In this document: positions 10,721 through 20,681 of the stretch, piece after piece | Layout: the number at the start of each line of letters is the position of its first letter | Position numbering within the stretch: position 1 is the stretch's first letter | NCBI GenBank assembly: GCA_014621425.1 | Contig: JAANBB010000383.1 | Coordinates: 1 to 39,206, forward strand | DNA from: Cylindrodendrum hubeiense | Lineage: Eukaryota > Ascomycota > Sordariomycetes > Hypocreales > Nectriaceae | DNA: 39,206 nucleotides | Reading direction: 5' to 3' | The notes under the pieces: generated by a model | The model's input: only the letters and a program-made list of their open reading frames with translations | Told to the model about the DNA's origin: nothing | Databases searched by the model: none | Position numbers and translations under genes: made by a program

Positions 10721-11654
10721 AGACACCGGTGCGCAGATGCACCCATAAAGTCCTCACGGTAAAGGTGTGCGCTACTCCAGTCCCGGAGTGTACAACACCA
10801 CCACCAGCACAACACCACCGCTGCAGGCCCGGCATACACCAATGGCCACCCGCCCAAGCACGCGCAACCGGACCCGTCAGGAGGCGTGAGGAAGAGGCGG
10901 GAGGCGTGAGGCGGAGGCGAGGCGAATCCGCGCGAGCGAAATCCCCTCGCTGCCCCCTCTGTCGTCCCCCCACCCCTTCGTGCCTCGCGCCTCTGGGCCC
11001 CGTTCCTCATGCCCCGTTCCTCAGTCCTGGCTGCTCTCCGCCACGCCGACGAGAGTGAATTTGTTCCTGCTGCACCGAGACAGCCCAACCCCGGTCCCGG
11101 CGGCGTTGATTTGTCCACGGGCGTCCGAGCCCCGGCACGCGGGCTAGGCGGGCTCCCACCGACGTTGACGGCCGCGAGACTACCGTGTCGTAGTGGACAT
11201 CCTGGACATCCTAGTGCTTCGCATGTGCTTGGTAGGTGGACAGCATTGCAGCACGGGCTGGGAAAGGCAGGGCGACTCCACCGATCCAGAGGCATGGGTA
11301 TGGGACCCCAGGTGTGTGCTCGTGGCAGCCAAAGGCACGCAAGCACGCCGGGTGCAACCATTCACACAACATCCATATTCTCTCCCTGTAACCGCTCTCG
11401 GTCGCTTTTCGCTTTTCCCTCTGTCCCTTTTCCTCTCTCGTCCGCTCTCGTCCTCAATCTCCAACCCAGTCTCTTGTTGTCTGCTTTTATTTTTCTTATT
11501 TTCCTTTGCACCGCTCCCTGTCATACCTCGTCGCCGCTCTCCCTGGCCATTCCTTGTCGTACGCCCGCTTATCGTGGTTCCGTGCTGTCGCTGGTGCAAC
11601 GCAGCCCACCCATCGTCAACAGTACGCGCCCGCTCGGCCACTAACTACCCGTGA

Positions 11655-13457
11655 ATGATCACCACCACCACACCAACTCGACCACCGTCTCGGCCATTTC
11701 TCTCCTTCTCACGCCGCCATCTCCCGCGATTCCTCGACAAAGACAGCAGCAGCAGCAGCATTAATCAGGGCCTCCCTCAACGGCCCATCGACCCAGTCCC
11801 GCCGCATAAACACCATCCTCCCCCAGATCGCCCTCAAAGTGTCTCCCCCATGGTGTCCACGCTCGAACCTCCACCGGCCGCTCCCTCGACGCTCTCCCGC
11901 CGCGGCCCGTCCTCGGTCGTCTCCCGGCCGTCCCTCGCCCGCACGAAGCGCTACAATCGCTCCCACACGGGCGGCTCGTCCCACACGCCGCAGAACGACT
12001 TCCCCGTCTTCGCAAACAGTGGCGATGTCGAGATAATCGTCCGCGCTCGCGAATGCCCGCCCGGCACCGCCCCCGTCCAGAACCGCTACCTGCTCCATCG
12101 CCACACCCTCACCCGCTGCTCCGGCTTCTTCGAGGCCAGCACCTCCAACGAATGGTCGCGCGCCCGCGGCCTGCCGTCCGGCAATGAGCTCTCTCGCATC
12201 GGCGAAACCAGCGGGCCGCCCTCTGTGAACGGCAGTGATTCTGGTTCATCCGTACGGGGCAGTACGAGCAACACCCGGAGGAGATGGAGGTATGAGTTGG
12301 ATCCCGGCTCCGGCTCCGACATCCCCATGCTGGTCCAGAGGGACGAATCGAGCGATAAGTCCTCCCAGTCGCTCTTCGGCCCCGCCTCAACCCCGGTTGC
12401 CAACTCGGGCAGCTCCCGGTCTTCCAACCGCGCCAAGCATTCCCATTCGCTCTCCTCCGGATCATCGAGCCACTTCTTCCGCTCCGTCACCAACCTCGGT
12501 CTCTCCTCATCCCACCAGCCGCAGCCTCCGCCCCTCTCCCAGCCCGACCAGGACCTCCTCCGCGACTACGACAACCTCTTCCGCATCTTCTACAACTACC
12601 CACCCGTCCTCGATGGCATCAATGTCGCCGATGCCTACGTCCAGTGCAAGAGCTTGCTGACGCTCGCTGACCAGTACGATGCCCTCGCTGTCGTCGGACC
12701 CCGTGTCGACCACCACATGCTGCAGTTCCAGTCTCGCCTGTGGAAGCAGATCGCCAAGTACCCCATCTCCTACCTGCGCCTAGGATACCTCGCCCGCTCC
12801 AAGGTCATCTTCCAGGAAGCTCTCATCCATGTTGTCGGCCAGTGGCCCATTGGCGAGCGTAGTCTGCGTGCCGCCCTGCCAGATGTCGTCCTTGATATCA
12901 TCGAAGATAAGGTCGACGAGCTCGAGGATACTGTCAGCCGCGTTGAAGGACGCCTCTTCCGAGTCGGCCTCACCAACGGTCGAGGCGAGCGTGTAGCCCC
13001 CAACACAAACTACATCGACTGGCTCGCCGTTAGTCTCTTCCGCCAATGGCTCGCTGACCACACCTCACCTCCGCCGCCGCCATCGGACCCACGGCGTCAT
13101 CCCGGCTCCCGTGATGGCGGCCGGCCCCCGGCTCTACCACCCATTGTACCACCGCTGGCCTCCGTTGGTCGAGCCTACCGCACCCTTGGATCCGCCAACG
13201 CAACGGCCTTCCTCGGCCACGACGAATGCAAGCGCTTCCTCAAACTGACGCCCGAGCAGTACAGCCGCGACAACCTGCGACGCTTCGAGAAGCGGCTGGA
13301 CGAGCTCAAGAACATGGCCCGCGAGATCGTCCGGCCTCTCATGACCAGCAGTCTCGAACTCGACATGAACGGCAGCAGCCGCGCCGCCGACGGCATCACA
13401 TACCTGACCTGCACAACCGTCACGAACCGGGATTTGCCATGGGATGTGGAGGACTAG
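11655..13457 (+). CDS. BTB/POZ domain protein with a serine-rich insertion, 600 aa
   Basis: A single open frame of 600 residues. Residues 1-115 are low-complexity (P, S, T, basic) and include a poly-Ser run encoded by CAGCAG repeats. A BTB fold starts around residue 121 (SGDVEIIVRA, then YLLHRHTLTRCSGFFEAS, the usual strand-helix 'hold and bury the peptide' segment). A stretch of about 125 Ser/Gly/Arg-rich residues (171-297) interrupts it, with only a short strand-like piece (WRYELDPGSG, IPMLVQRD, about 211-230). The second half follows at about 299-396 (LFRIFYNYPPVLDG, LLTLADQYDAL). Fungal BTB proteins act as dimerisation or Cullin-3 adaptor modules, but no partner domain is recognisable in the rest (400-600). 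An earlier in-frame ATG is not available. A later Met at residue 66 would remove only low-complexity sequence. The gene is convergent with the membrane-protein gene at 14085. Confidence 0.85.
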   Translation: MITTTTPTRPPSRPFLSFSRRHLPRFLDKDSSSSSINQGLPQRPIDPVPPHKHHPPPDRPQSVSPMVSTLEPPPAAPSTLSRRGPSSVVSRPSLARTKRYNRSHTGGSSHTPQNDFPVFANSGDVEIIVRARECPPGTAPVQNRYLLHRHTLTRCSGFFEASTSNEWSRARGLPSGNELSRIGETSGPPSVNGSDSGSSVRGSTSNTRRRWRYELDPGSGSDIPMLVQRDESSDKSSQSLFGPASTPVANSGSSRSSNRAKHSHSLSSGSSSHFFRSVTNLGLSSSHQPQPPPLSQPDQDLLRDYDNLFRIFYNYPPVLDGINVADAYVQCKSLLTLADQYDALAVVGPRVDHHMLQFQSRLWKQIAKYPISYLRLGYLARSKVIFQEALIHVVGQWPIGERSLRAALPDVVLDIIEDKVDELEDTVSRVEGRLFRVGLTNGRGERVAPNTNYIDWLAVSLFRQWLADHTSPPPPPSDPRRHPGSRDGGRPPALPPIVPPLASVGRAYRTLGSANATAFLGHDECKRFLKLTPEQYSRDNLRRFEKRLDELKNMAREIVRPLMTSSLELDMNGSSRAADGITYLTCTTVTNRDLPWDVED

Positions 13458-14084
13458 ACAGAAGTGCTGTCGCGACCTTGACCCCCTTTTCTTCTTTGTC
13501 TCACTGCTTGTCTTACTATGAATGGCATCATGCATGGGATATATCCATACCCCGGCCCGGCGGCGGGTTGGCTTTGGGGCCGCGATCATGGAATCGCGTC
13601 CCTTTTCACGACCGCTTTATGACTGATGTACTTTTGTTATGGATACCCCACTACTTGGAGAAGTTTGGTTTTGATTTTTTACATATTTTTACCCCTGACA
13701 TTCCCTTTGCCCCTGGTTGAATATCGATCTGACGTATGTTTGGGAACCACAGCACACGTATATATAGATAGTACAGATGGATGGAAGGCTGGGCGGATCG
13801 CATTTGTTTTAGCGGAGCTGCGCTCCTGGTTTCTTGTTTATGATTTTTAAAAATATGGATTTTTATGACTTTCATGTGCTATTCAGTTCAGGTACCATTA
13901 TCAATACTGCGTTATAGTTACTACGAAGTACGCAAAATGACATGTCAGCGAGTGACTTTGACTCTTCGAAAACAACCCTTAAATAAACCCAACATCTCTT
14001 GTGTATCATTATGTCGTGCTCGTCTCCCGCAACGCCAAAAAAAACGCCATTGTTCAGATCTCTCCCCCTTATAGTCAAATTTCT
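13458..14084. other. Convergent 3' UTR region, AT-rich
   Basis: About 630 bp between two convergent stop codons. From about 13720 the base composition becomes AT-rich, as is common for 3' UTR and polyadenylation regions. No gene, repeat or RNA is seen. Confidence 0.6.
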
Positions 14085-16416
14085 CTACTCCACCTTCGAT
14101 CCAATGTCCTTACCGATCAACACATCCTCGTCGCCCGACACAGAGTCGATATCCAGGCGCGAGTGTCCAGTTCCTTTCGATCCGCGCAGCCGCTTAGACC
14201 ACGGCTTGCTGCTCTCGTCGTGAGTCTCGAGGCCCTCGCCGCGAACCGTCTGCTTGCCCGAGATGGTCGTCGCGCGCAGCGTGCCCTCCCAGGAGGACGG
14301 ATACTCGAGCTTGATTTTACCGCTGATTGAGGAGTGTTTGGATGTCAAGCAGGAAAAGCTCGGGGTGTCGGCGATTACAAAGTCATCGAAGCCGTCGCCC
14401 TTCTTGCTACTCTTCGGGACTGGGATGATGTACGGCTCGTTGTCGTTGAGGAGGTCCTCAGGGGCCGAGGGCGGGATCGCCTCACCGATGGTAGCCAGAC
14501 TTGTCCACAGGGGTTCCAAAATAGCAACATGCGTATCGCCGCTCTTCGTGTCCGTCTTGACCACCGGCTTCTCAGGGGCATCTCCCTTCAAGAGCCCCGA
14601 GTCTAGGACCGGCCACAACCGCAGCTTCAGATCTCCCGACTGTGACCCAAACTCGGCCAGCGACGAGGCGGCCACATCGACCGTGATGTCGCCCGATACC
14701 GTCGCCACGTCGACGATGTAATCGCGGGGTGGGAACTTCTTGTCCGGGCGAGCGGCGCTGGTGGCGCTGTCGAGCGGCTCTTGGACCGAAACCTGTCCGG
14801 AGACGGAGTGCACGCGGAGGAGCGCCGGGCGGACCCCCTGCGGGTCTACAGGCTTGGTACCGACGTGGACAGCAACGTCACCAGAGCTGGTCTTGAGATC
14901 GAGGACGTCGTAGAGAGGGTACCAGCCCCGAACATCGCCGCTGGTCGTGGAAATATGGATCTCACGGGTGGCGAGAGTGTAAGGGACGACTCCTTCTCCG
15001 CCTGTAGTCTTGTCGTCCTTGGGCCCAGGTGTCTTGACGTCACCCACGACGGTGCGGATAATGGCCGGGTCTAAGGCGCCGAGTATAAGGCCCTCCTTGA
15101 TGGCGACGTCGAGGTGAACGGTGTCAACCTTGAGGCCATTGAGGACCGCCTCACGGGGAACCCAGACGGTGGCACGAATCTGAATACACGGGCCGCCATC
15201 ACGGTCCGAATCCCAAGGAACCTTCCTAGGAGTCAGAAGCTGGAACTCCTGTTCATTCTTGTTAAACTCGTCCCGCAGATTAATTCTGTCGTCGTTGATG
15301 ATTATCTCGAGCTCAATAGTTCCAGGAGACGCGCGGTCGGTTGGTCGCAGGACGATCTCCCCCGAGATACGAGGAGTCCACCCTGAAACCGGCTCTTCGT
15401 CGTCCCTCGACTTCTGTATGATTGTCAAGTTGCGGTTGTAGCGCACGTCAAGCGATACGGTCGACTTGAAGTGCTTGAGGTTGTGGTTGAGGCAACCTCG
15501 CGTGGGATTCCATACGAGGTCAGTTTGGTCCATGTCGGGCTTCTTAACGGGCTCATTGTCATTGATATCGGGTTTCTATATCCAGAGGAACCTGTCAGTG
15601 GTTGACGGATAATATAGTGAAACGAAGACATACCTTGTGGCTCGGCCCGAGCATAAAACTACTGAACATGATGAAGACGACGGAGAAGATGATGAGGACG
15701 CCAAGAGTTGTCTTGAGTTTCCTCCTCAAGTCGATGCTCGTGACGGAGCTCTTGATGCGCTGCCAGCGAGGAGGGCTAGGCGGAGGGGGCGAGCTTGGCG
15801 GGCCACCCATAGACTCAGGACCACGGGCAATCAATCTTTGTTGCTCTTCTGGAAGACCCATTGTCGAATTTGACGGTGCAAATGTTTGGTAACCTGAGCT
15901 CGGCGGTGATGTTGGTGATGGGGTGTAAGCGGGGGGGGCGTCACGATGATGAGGGACCAAGTTAGTGGCAACACTAGGAGGATGGTGACCCATGTATGAC
16001 GTCGCAACTCTATGGTCCAATGATGTATAGGGATTGTGTTCCTGTTCAACACTTTGTTGATTATAGTGGCTAGGCGGCGAGGTCGAAATGCTCGAGGGTT
16101 GATATCGAGCAGAGCCGGATCTTGGTGACATAGCCGGGTCCTGGGCGCCAGCCTCACCTCTATTTAAGAGCGCCCTCTCGGCCTCGGCCTCGCGGACTTT
16201 GGCCCCGGGGTCCTGGAAGTTGGGATCCTCGACGAATACATTGGGAACACGAGGGACGCTGGCGGCGGAACGGTGATAGGGTCCCTGAGGGTGGGATGAC
16301 GACGACGCGGGGTCCGACGACGCGTGGAAGTAGCCGTCGGTCGGCGAGAGAGCGTCTGCCTCGTCGCCTGAAGAGTCCACAGCAGAGTAGAGGTTGTCTG
16401 AGTACGGCGAGGGCAT
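14085..16416 (-). CDS. Single-pass membrane protein with SGD-repeat (DUF4097-like) C-terminal domain, 757 aa
   Basis: Exon 1 is 16416-15634 and exon 2 is 15575-14085; the 58-nt intron (15633-15576) runs GTATGT...TAG and joins in phase 0. The first ATG in frame is at 16416 (MPSPYSDNLYSA). Residues 1-235 are disordered and rich in P, S and Y, and a basic stretch just before the membrane suggests a cytosolic N-terminus. A hydrophobic helix at about 236-256 (LGVLIIFSVVFIMFSSFML) is the only membrane segment. The large C-terminal part is beta-rich. It carries recurring short units ending in SGD, SGQ or SGK (TTSGDVRG, KTSSGDVAV, SVSGQVSV, TVSGDITV, TKSGDTHV, ISGKIKL, TISGKQTV, SVSGDEDV), as in DUF4097-type putative adhesin beta-helices. 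If the positive-inside rule holds, this domain faces the lumen, vacuole or cell surface. Retention of the intron would end the protein 12 residues past the junction. Function unknown. Confidence 0.85.
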
Positions 16417-17264
16417 CGCGGTGAGGTCACTGCGGTAGGAATAAACGGGGTGTGGTTGGTCGGGGTGAGAGTATTGGAAGGTGGATTGGAGCTGTATAGG
16501 GCTGAGGCTGAGGCAGCAGGATGTGGTCCCTGGGGCCTGTCGCAAACGGGCGCCGGATGGAGGGTGGACTCAATGACCTTGGTTACGAGAGATGACGGAA
16601 GTGTTCGCCGGCGAGGTTCGCTTAGACGCAATGTGTACGCGGCTCGTGTGATGGAGTTGTCATCGGCCGTCGTCAGACACATGCGAAGACGACGATGAAG
16701 ACGAGATACGAGAGAGGAAGAAGGAAGAGGAAGGTCTTGAGAGAGAAGAGAAGCGAGGCAACAAGGCTGGGCCGGCGGGGGAGAGAAGCAGGTTGATTGA
16801 TTGACTGTGACGGCTTGCCGAAGCCGGCTGCAGGGCGACGAATCCAATGGGCCAGGGCAATGGGCCAGGGTGCAGGTTGGGGATCGCGGCGGATGGCCTG
16901 CAATCACTCTATCGCCCAGTCAATCACACAATGACACCGGCCAGGCAGACGGGCGCTGCAGCAGCAGATTGGGAAAAGTTGCGGGTTACAGAGTGGGTGG
17001 GTTACGTGCGAGGCCGTTGACGTAGGTACATGCATAGTCGCACAACAAACGTCAGTGAGGACCAGGGTAGGGAGGGATTGGCGATGGGCAACTGGCTGCC
17101 TGGTTAGTGGAGCCTGGACTGGAGTTGGCATTCAAACGCCCAGTTGCAGGTTGGCATGGTCTGATATGACTGACCTCTGCGGAGCAACTTGGTGACAAGG
17201 CGAGACATGACATGACCGAGCAGCTGCCATGATTCACCTCGTTCAACACCAGAGCCCATCGCTA

Positions 17265-17288
17265 CCATAGCCATAGCCATAGCCATGG
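17265..17288. repeat. Hexanucleotide repeat (CCATAG)3 plus one variant copy
   Basis: Three exact CCATAG units are followed by CCATGG. This is an ordinary short microsatellite in non-coding DNA. Confidence 0.8.
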
Positions 17289-17809
17289 CTAATTCCTTGC
17301 CCTTCGCTTGTTTCTCTTTCCATTGATTTCCCATTGATATTTCCCATCCACTTCACATCCCATTAAACATCAGTCACGAATCCCACCGCACAATCACCAC
17401 CACCGCCCTACAAAAGTGCCTACACCATCCATCCCATGCCACACCAGGGCGCCCGATTGGGCCAAACCCACCCCCGCAGTCGCATTCCCAGTCCCCCGCC
17501 ACTCCGACATGGCACAATCTGACCTCTCTCTTTCTCCCTCTTTACCCAACTGCCTCTCTCGTGCAAGCTCCGTCGCCCATCCCCCCGACCGGCTCCGATT
17601 CTTCCGCGATGGGCTGGCGTAAGCTTGCATGCGGGCGTGCAGGGCCGCGAGTGCGGCTGACGCAACGGCGAGCGGCCTAGACTCACAGCGTCCATTGACT
17701 GCGCGGCCCGTGTCGTTGATCCGGTGCGTCGGAAGACGTGATAGGGCTGGCTACGGCGTGCTCGTTCCCGCGTGCCGGGCTGTCAAGCCGATCGGCATTG
17801 GATCTTCTA

Positions 17810-18265
17810 ACTGTAGAATAACTCAATTGCGCGTATGTCGATTAGACTCTACAATAAGCTGTCGTGTAAGGTTGTGCTCAACCTCCCGGAAGCGTCTCTC
17901 ACAATACAGATTGCACCATGATACAATGCGTCATTCAAGGCGCGTCATGACACGCAAAACAATATCATATAACGAAGAACAATATTATATAGCGAGTATT
18001 CATTTAAATCAAGTATTCATCCCATCAAAGGACTCGATTTATCACAATATTTATTCAACCTATGCTTCCTTAGTAATCTAGCCAGGAATATCTCCCTTCA
18101 TTTTCCAAAACTCAACCCAACCACCATCCAGCTACTCAACCATCCTGTTCCAACACATACTAACCTGTATCTCCCCCAACCTTCACTCAGGTTTCCTCCC
18201 ATAAATTGTATGCCTATCACGCTTGTCAGCTCACACTTCTCAAATACAGAAGGGACCGTCAGTCC
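17810..18265. other. AT-rich island downstream of the methyltransferase gene
   Basis: Composition changes abruptly from GC-rich to AT-rich near 17810 and stays so up to the methyltransferase stop codon. The stretch is rich in TA, ATAT and AATATT steps, with direct repeats such as AGTATTCAT (twice near 17996-18020) and CAATAT/ACAATATTATATAG. It could be an old repeat mutated by RIP (repeat-induced point mutation, C-to-T) or simply an AT-rich 3' UTR. No transposon protein remnant is legible. Confidence 0.45.
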
Positions 18266-19637
18266 TTACACAGGCCAATACGCATGAATCCCCTTGTTGT
18301 TTAGATCCTTTCTCACGTCCACCAGAAACATAATCACCTGATCCCTATCCCACCCATGCGCCCTCGTCAGCGGCGCCATCGTGAAGGCCTCTAGCCCGTC
18401 GTCCAGGTTCATTCGGCTCCACGCCCCAAGCTCCTTGTGCCGTGGGTCCTGCGGCCATGTGTTGATCGGCCACTTGCGCCGCGTCTGCACCACATCGACA
18501 AACCCGACTTCTTCCATCATCCCCTTGAGCGGCTCGATCTCTTGGAACGCCCGTCCAAACTGGACCGACGCCTCGTGCATCAACTGTAGGCACCGCGCCA
18601 GTGCGTGGTCCGTCTTCAGGGTGCCGTCGTCTGAGCTGAGAAAAAGGTCGGCTTCCTGGAGCTCTGCGTAACCACCAGGAATGAGATTGCTAAGAGTTAT
18701 TAGAAGGAGCTAGGTTTCAAGCCTTCAAGTTGTCAAGTTATCAACTAACTCGTAAATCCTCTGCAGGTAGGCTCGCCAGTTGGCAATACTCGACGTCATC
18801 ATTCGGCTGTGGATGTACTCAAATGGTTGAGAATGGTTCCATTCCTCATCGATATCGTCGACGAAAAACTCCACGTTTGGCGGGACACTTGATATCTAGT
18901 TAGCAAACTCTCGTTACCAGTCAGGACCAGATCATACAAGGTTGGCTGAATGGGAGAAAGATCGACACCAACAACCTATAATGATCATCAGCTCACAAAC
19001 AAGCAGTTCCACTGCGGTACCAGACTTACATGGGCCTCTGGATGCTCATCACCAAAATCCATCGCCCAGATTCCCGTCCCCGTGCCCAAATCTAGAACAC
19101 GATTGACCTTTGAGCCCGGTTTATTTGGGGGCGCAAAGCCCAGTTGGTCATCGAAAGTGAGGAGGAATAAATGATGCTGCAAGTCTTTCCCGCATTCTCC
19201 TTTAGCTAACGCCCTTTTTATAGAATTCGAGGTAACTAGTCGCACCTAGTCGTTCGACCTCCTTGTCATCGTTCGGTAGGTTATACTCTGTTCATGTTAG
19301 AAACTGGGATTGATGGTTCAATTGGGAATTTGAGCGGGAAACTCACTCCCGTCCTTGTATCGATGGTATGTTCTCCCGTTCTCGCGTCGGTAGTCGAAAA
19401 TCGTATTGGTCAGGCTCTGTGTTGACGATGAGTTGTCCTACCAACCCAGTTTCATATCAGTCCTTGACCAAGCGCTCGAGGTACCCGATATGCATACCTC
19501 TTCCAGAGACGAATCATGGTCGTCCAGAACCTGATTCATCGCAACAATCGGTTAACTTCTGCTCGCAGCTATAGCGGATCGGGAGGCCAAACCTGGTTGT
19601 CGGGCACCATGACGGGATCCGGGTCGACAGCTGCCAT
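18266..19637 (-). CDS. LaeA-like SAM-dependent methyltransferase, 321 aa, eight exons
   Basis: Eight phase-consistent exons on the minus strand: 19637-19593, 19530-19498, 19437-19347, 19287-19246, 19184-19030, 18975-18938, 18887-18750 and 18689-18266. The seven introns are 50-62 nt. The spliced protein keeps the order of this family. DNSSSTQSL...YRRENGRTYHRYKDGKYNLPND leads to LDLQHHLFLLTFDD. SAM motif I (VLDLGTGTGIWA) starts at residue 100. VVGVDLSPIQPTFVPPNVEF, a FEYIHSRMM segment, NLIPGGYAELQE and the C-terminal VRKDLNNKGIHAYWPV complete it. These are hallmarks of the fungal LaeA/UMTA-type methyltransferases, many of which are of unknown substrate; LaeA itself is a nuclear regulator of secondary metabolism. 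One change is QPTF where the family usually has W. The first two exons are the least certain. No secondary-metabolite genes adjoin it, so it is probably a solitary paralogue. Confidence 0.85.
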
Positions 19638-20681
19638 CTTTCCGAGTATCTAGAATATCTCTCGCCAGAATATTCCCCGGTTTCGTTACAATAAGTCACA
19701 AGTCGTATTCTTTCTCTCAAAAATAAGTCAAAGCACTCATCCAAACCAGCAGGTAAAAGGAAGAGATTGAAGCTCCATGAAAACGCCTCCTCAAGAACCC
19801 CTCCAACTGTCTCGGAGGCGCGGTTGCCGGCCTAAGACCCATCTAGCCGCCAACGCATACGAATCATGGCGTAATGAGCCGGTAGATCAGGCGTCGATGC
19901 TTCCTCTTCTCCCGCTCGGGTAATCGCAGCTACCGCAGCTACCGCAGGGGCCATGCACCGGGCGGCAGCCCCGGCCGATACTATTCGCCGGACCACCGCA
20001 CGGCCGGGGCCTCGATGCTACTCGGTACCGCCATGCCGGGAACGGCCCCACAAGCACGGCCACCCGGTCGCCGGGATCGAATCGATGAGCCTGGGGTTAA
20101 GTCTGTGGAACGGGGTTGCATAATAGGCTCGCATGAGAAGGTCAGGTGGTAACATTTCCTGATCTGATCACAATGCATTAGAGAGGCTTGGGCATGTCAC
20201 CGGCATCGGTCCGACTGTCATTCATGGCAAAAGATTCTCAGACATAATGAAAAGTTTCATGTCATTTCTTGCGGGGTCCTCCCGTAGCCTCGTCTCAACT
20301 CGGCTATCTATCTCGAATGAACCAATATGCCAGCCATGTCTAACCGCCGACTCCGACCCTTCAAAATGAAAATGTTGAGCAATGTGTTTCTGGCCTTCCA
20401 TCCTCCAGTCCGTGGACGAAGCCTGTGTTTTTTCCTCCTCTGATATATATATCCCCTCTAACGCCAAAGATTCATCCCGTGACGCGATGCCATCCAACCG
20501 CTAAATTCCCCGCTTTCCTAAAAGTCCATGTGAGATTGTTTGTGCGTTCGTGGTGCGTATGAATATGTGTGAGTATGCCAGCGTGTTTGTGTGTGTTCAA
20601 TGCATGGTGTGGCTCGAGTCCGTGCTGAAATTATCGTGTGGTATATCCTCCCCCGGTCCTCCGGTTGTCACTCCAGGTCCA
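19638..20681. other. Intergenic region between methyltransferase and carrier genes
   Basis: About 1 kb containing the methyltransferase promoter and the carrier 3' UTR. A 91-codon minus-strand frame (20497-20222) has an ATG and a nearby TATATATA tract (about 20440). It has no recognisable family and lies where the carrier 3' UTR should be, so I do not call it a gene. A short direct repeat, GCAGCTACC x2, occurs near 19927-19944. Confidence 0.5.

Larger units (their letters stand above)
9415..11654. other. Divergent intergenic region between TilS and the BTB gene
   Basis: About 2.2 kb of GC-rich DNA serving as upstream region for two divergent genes. It holds TAGGT-rich direct repeats (9785-9855), an 11-bp CACCACAC-type repeat (10685-10720) and, from about 11380, a pyrimidine-rich tract typical of fungal leaders ahead of the ATG at 11655. 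A 404-codon minus-strand frame (11361-10147) looks like a chance product of GC-rich sequence: it is rich in P, S, C and W and has no domain. Confidence 0.55.
16417..18265. other. Gene-free intergenic region
   Basis: About 1.85 kb between two minus-strand genes. The proximal part is the promoter of the membrane-protein gene and contains a directly repeated 13-mer, CAATGGGCCAGGG, at about 16846-16872. Further on are a (CCATAG)n hexamer repeat and, from about 17810, an AT-rich island. A 150-codon plus-strand frame at 17629-18081 crosses the abrupt GC-to-AT change and is not believable as a protein. Confidence 0.55.

Noticed and set aside
10147..11361. 404-codon open frame on the minus strand
   Set aside because: Lies in GC-rich upstream DNA of the BTB gene and is rich in P, S, C and W. 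It has no domain, no family-like pattern and several competing frames on both strands.
17629..18081. 150-codon plus-strand frame
   Set aside because: Crosses the abrupt GC-to-AT boundary, so its codon use changes completely midway; no motif.
18266..19637. Idea that the LaeA-like gene marks a secondary-metabolite cluster
   Set aside because: Neighbours are a membrane protein, a mitochondrial carrier and cyclin C; there is no synthase, P450 or transporter set in the window.
20222..20497. 91-codon minus-strand frame with a nearby TATATATA
   Set aside because: Sits just downstream of the carrier stop codon on the same strand, where a 3' UTR is expected; no recognisable family.
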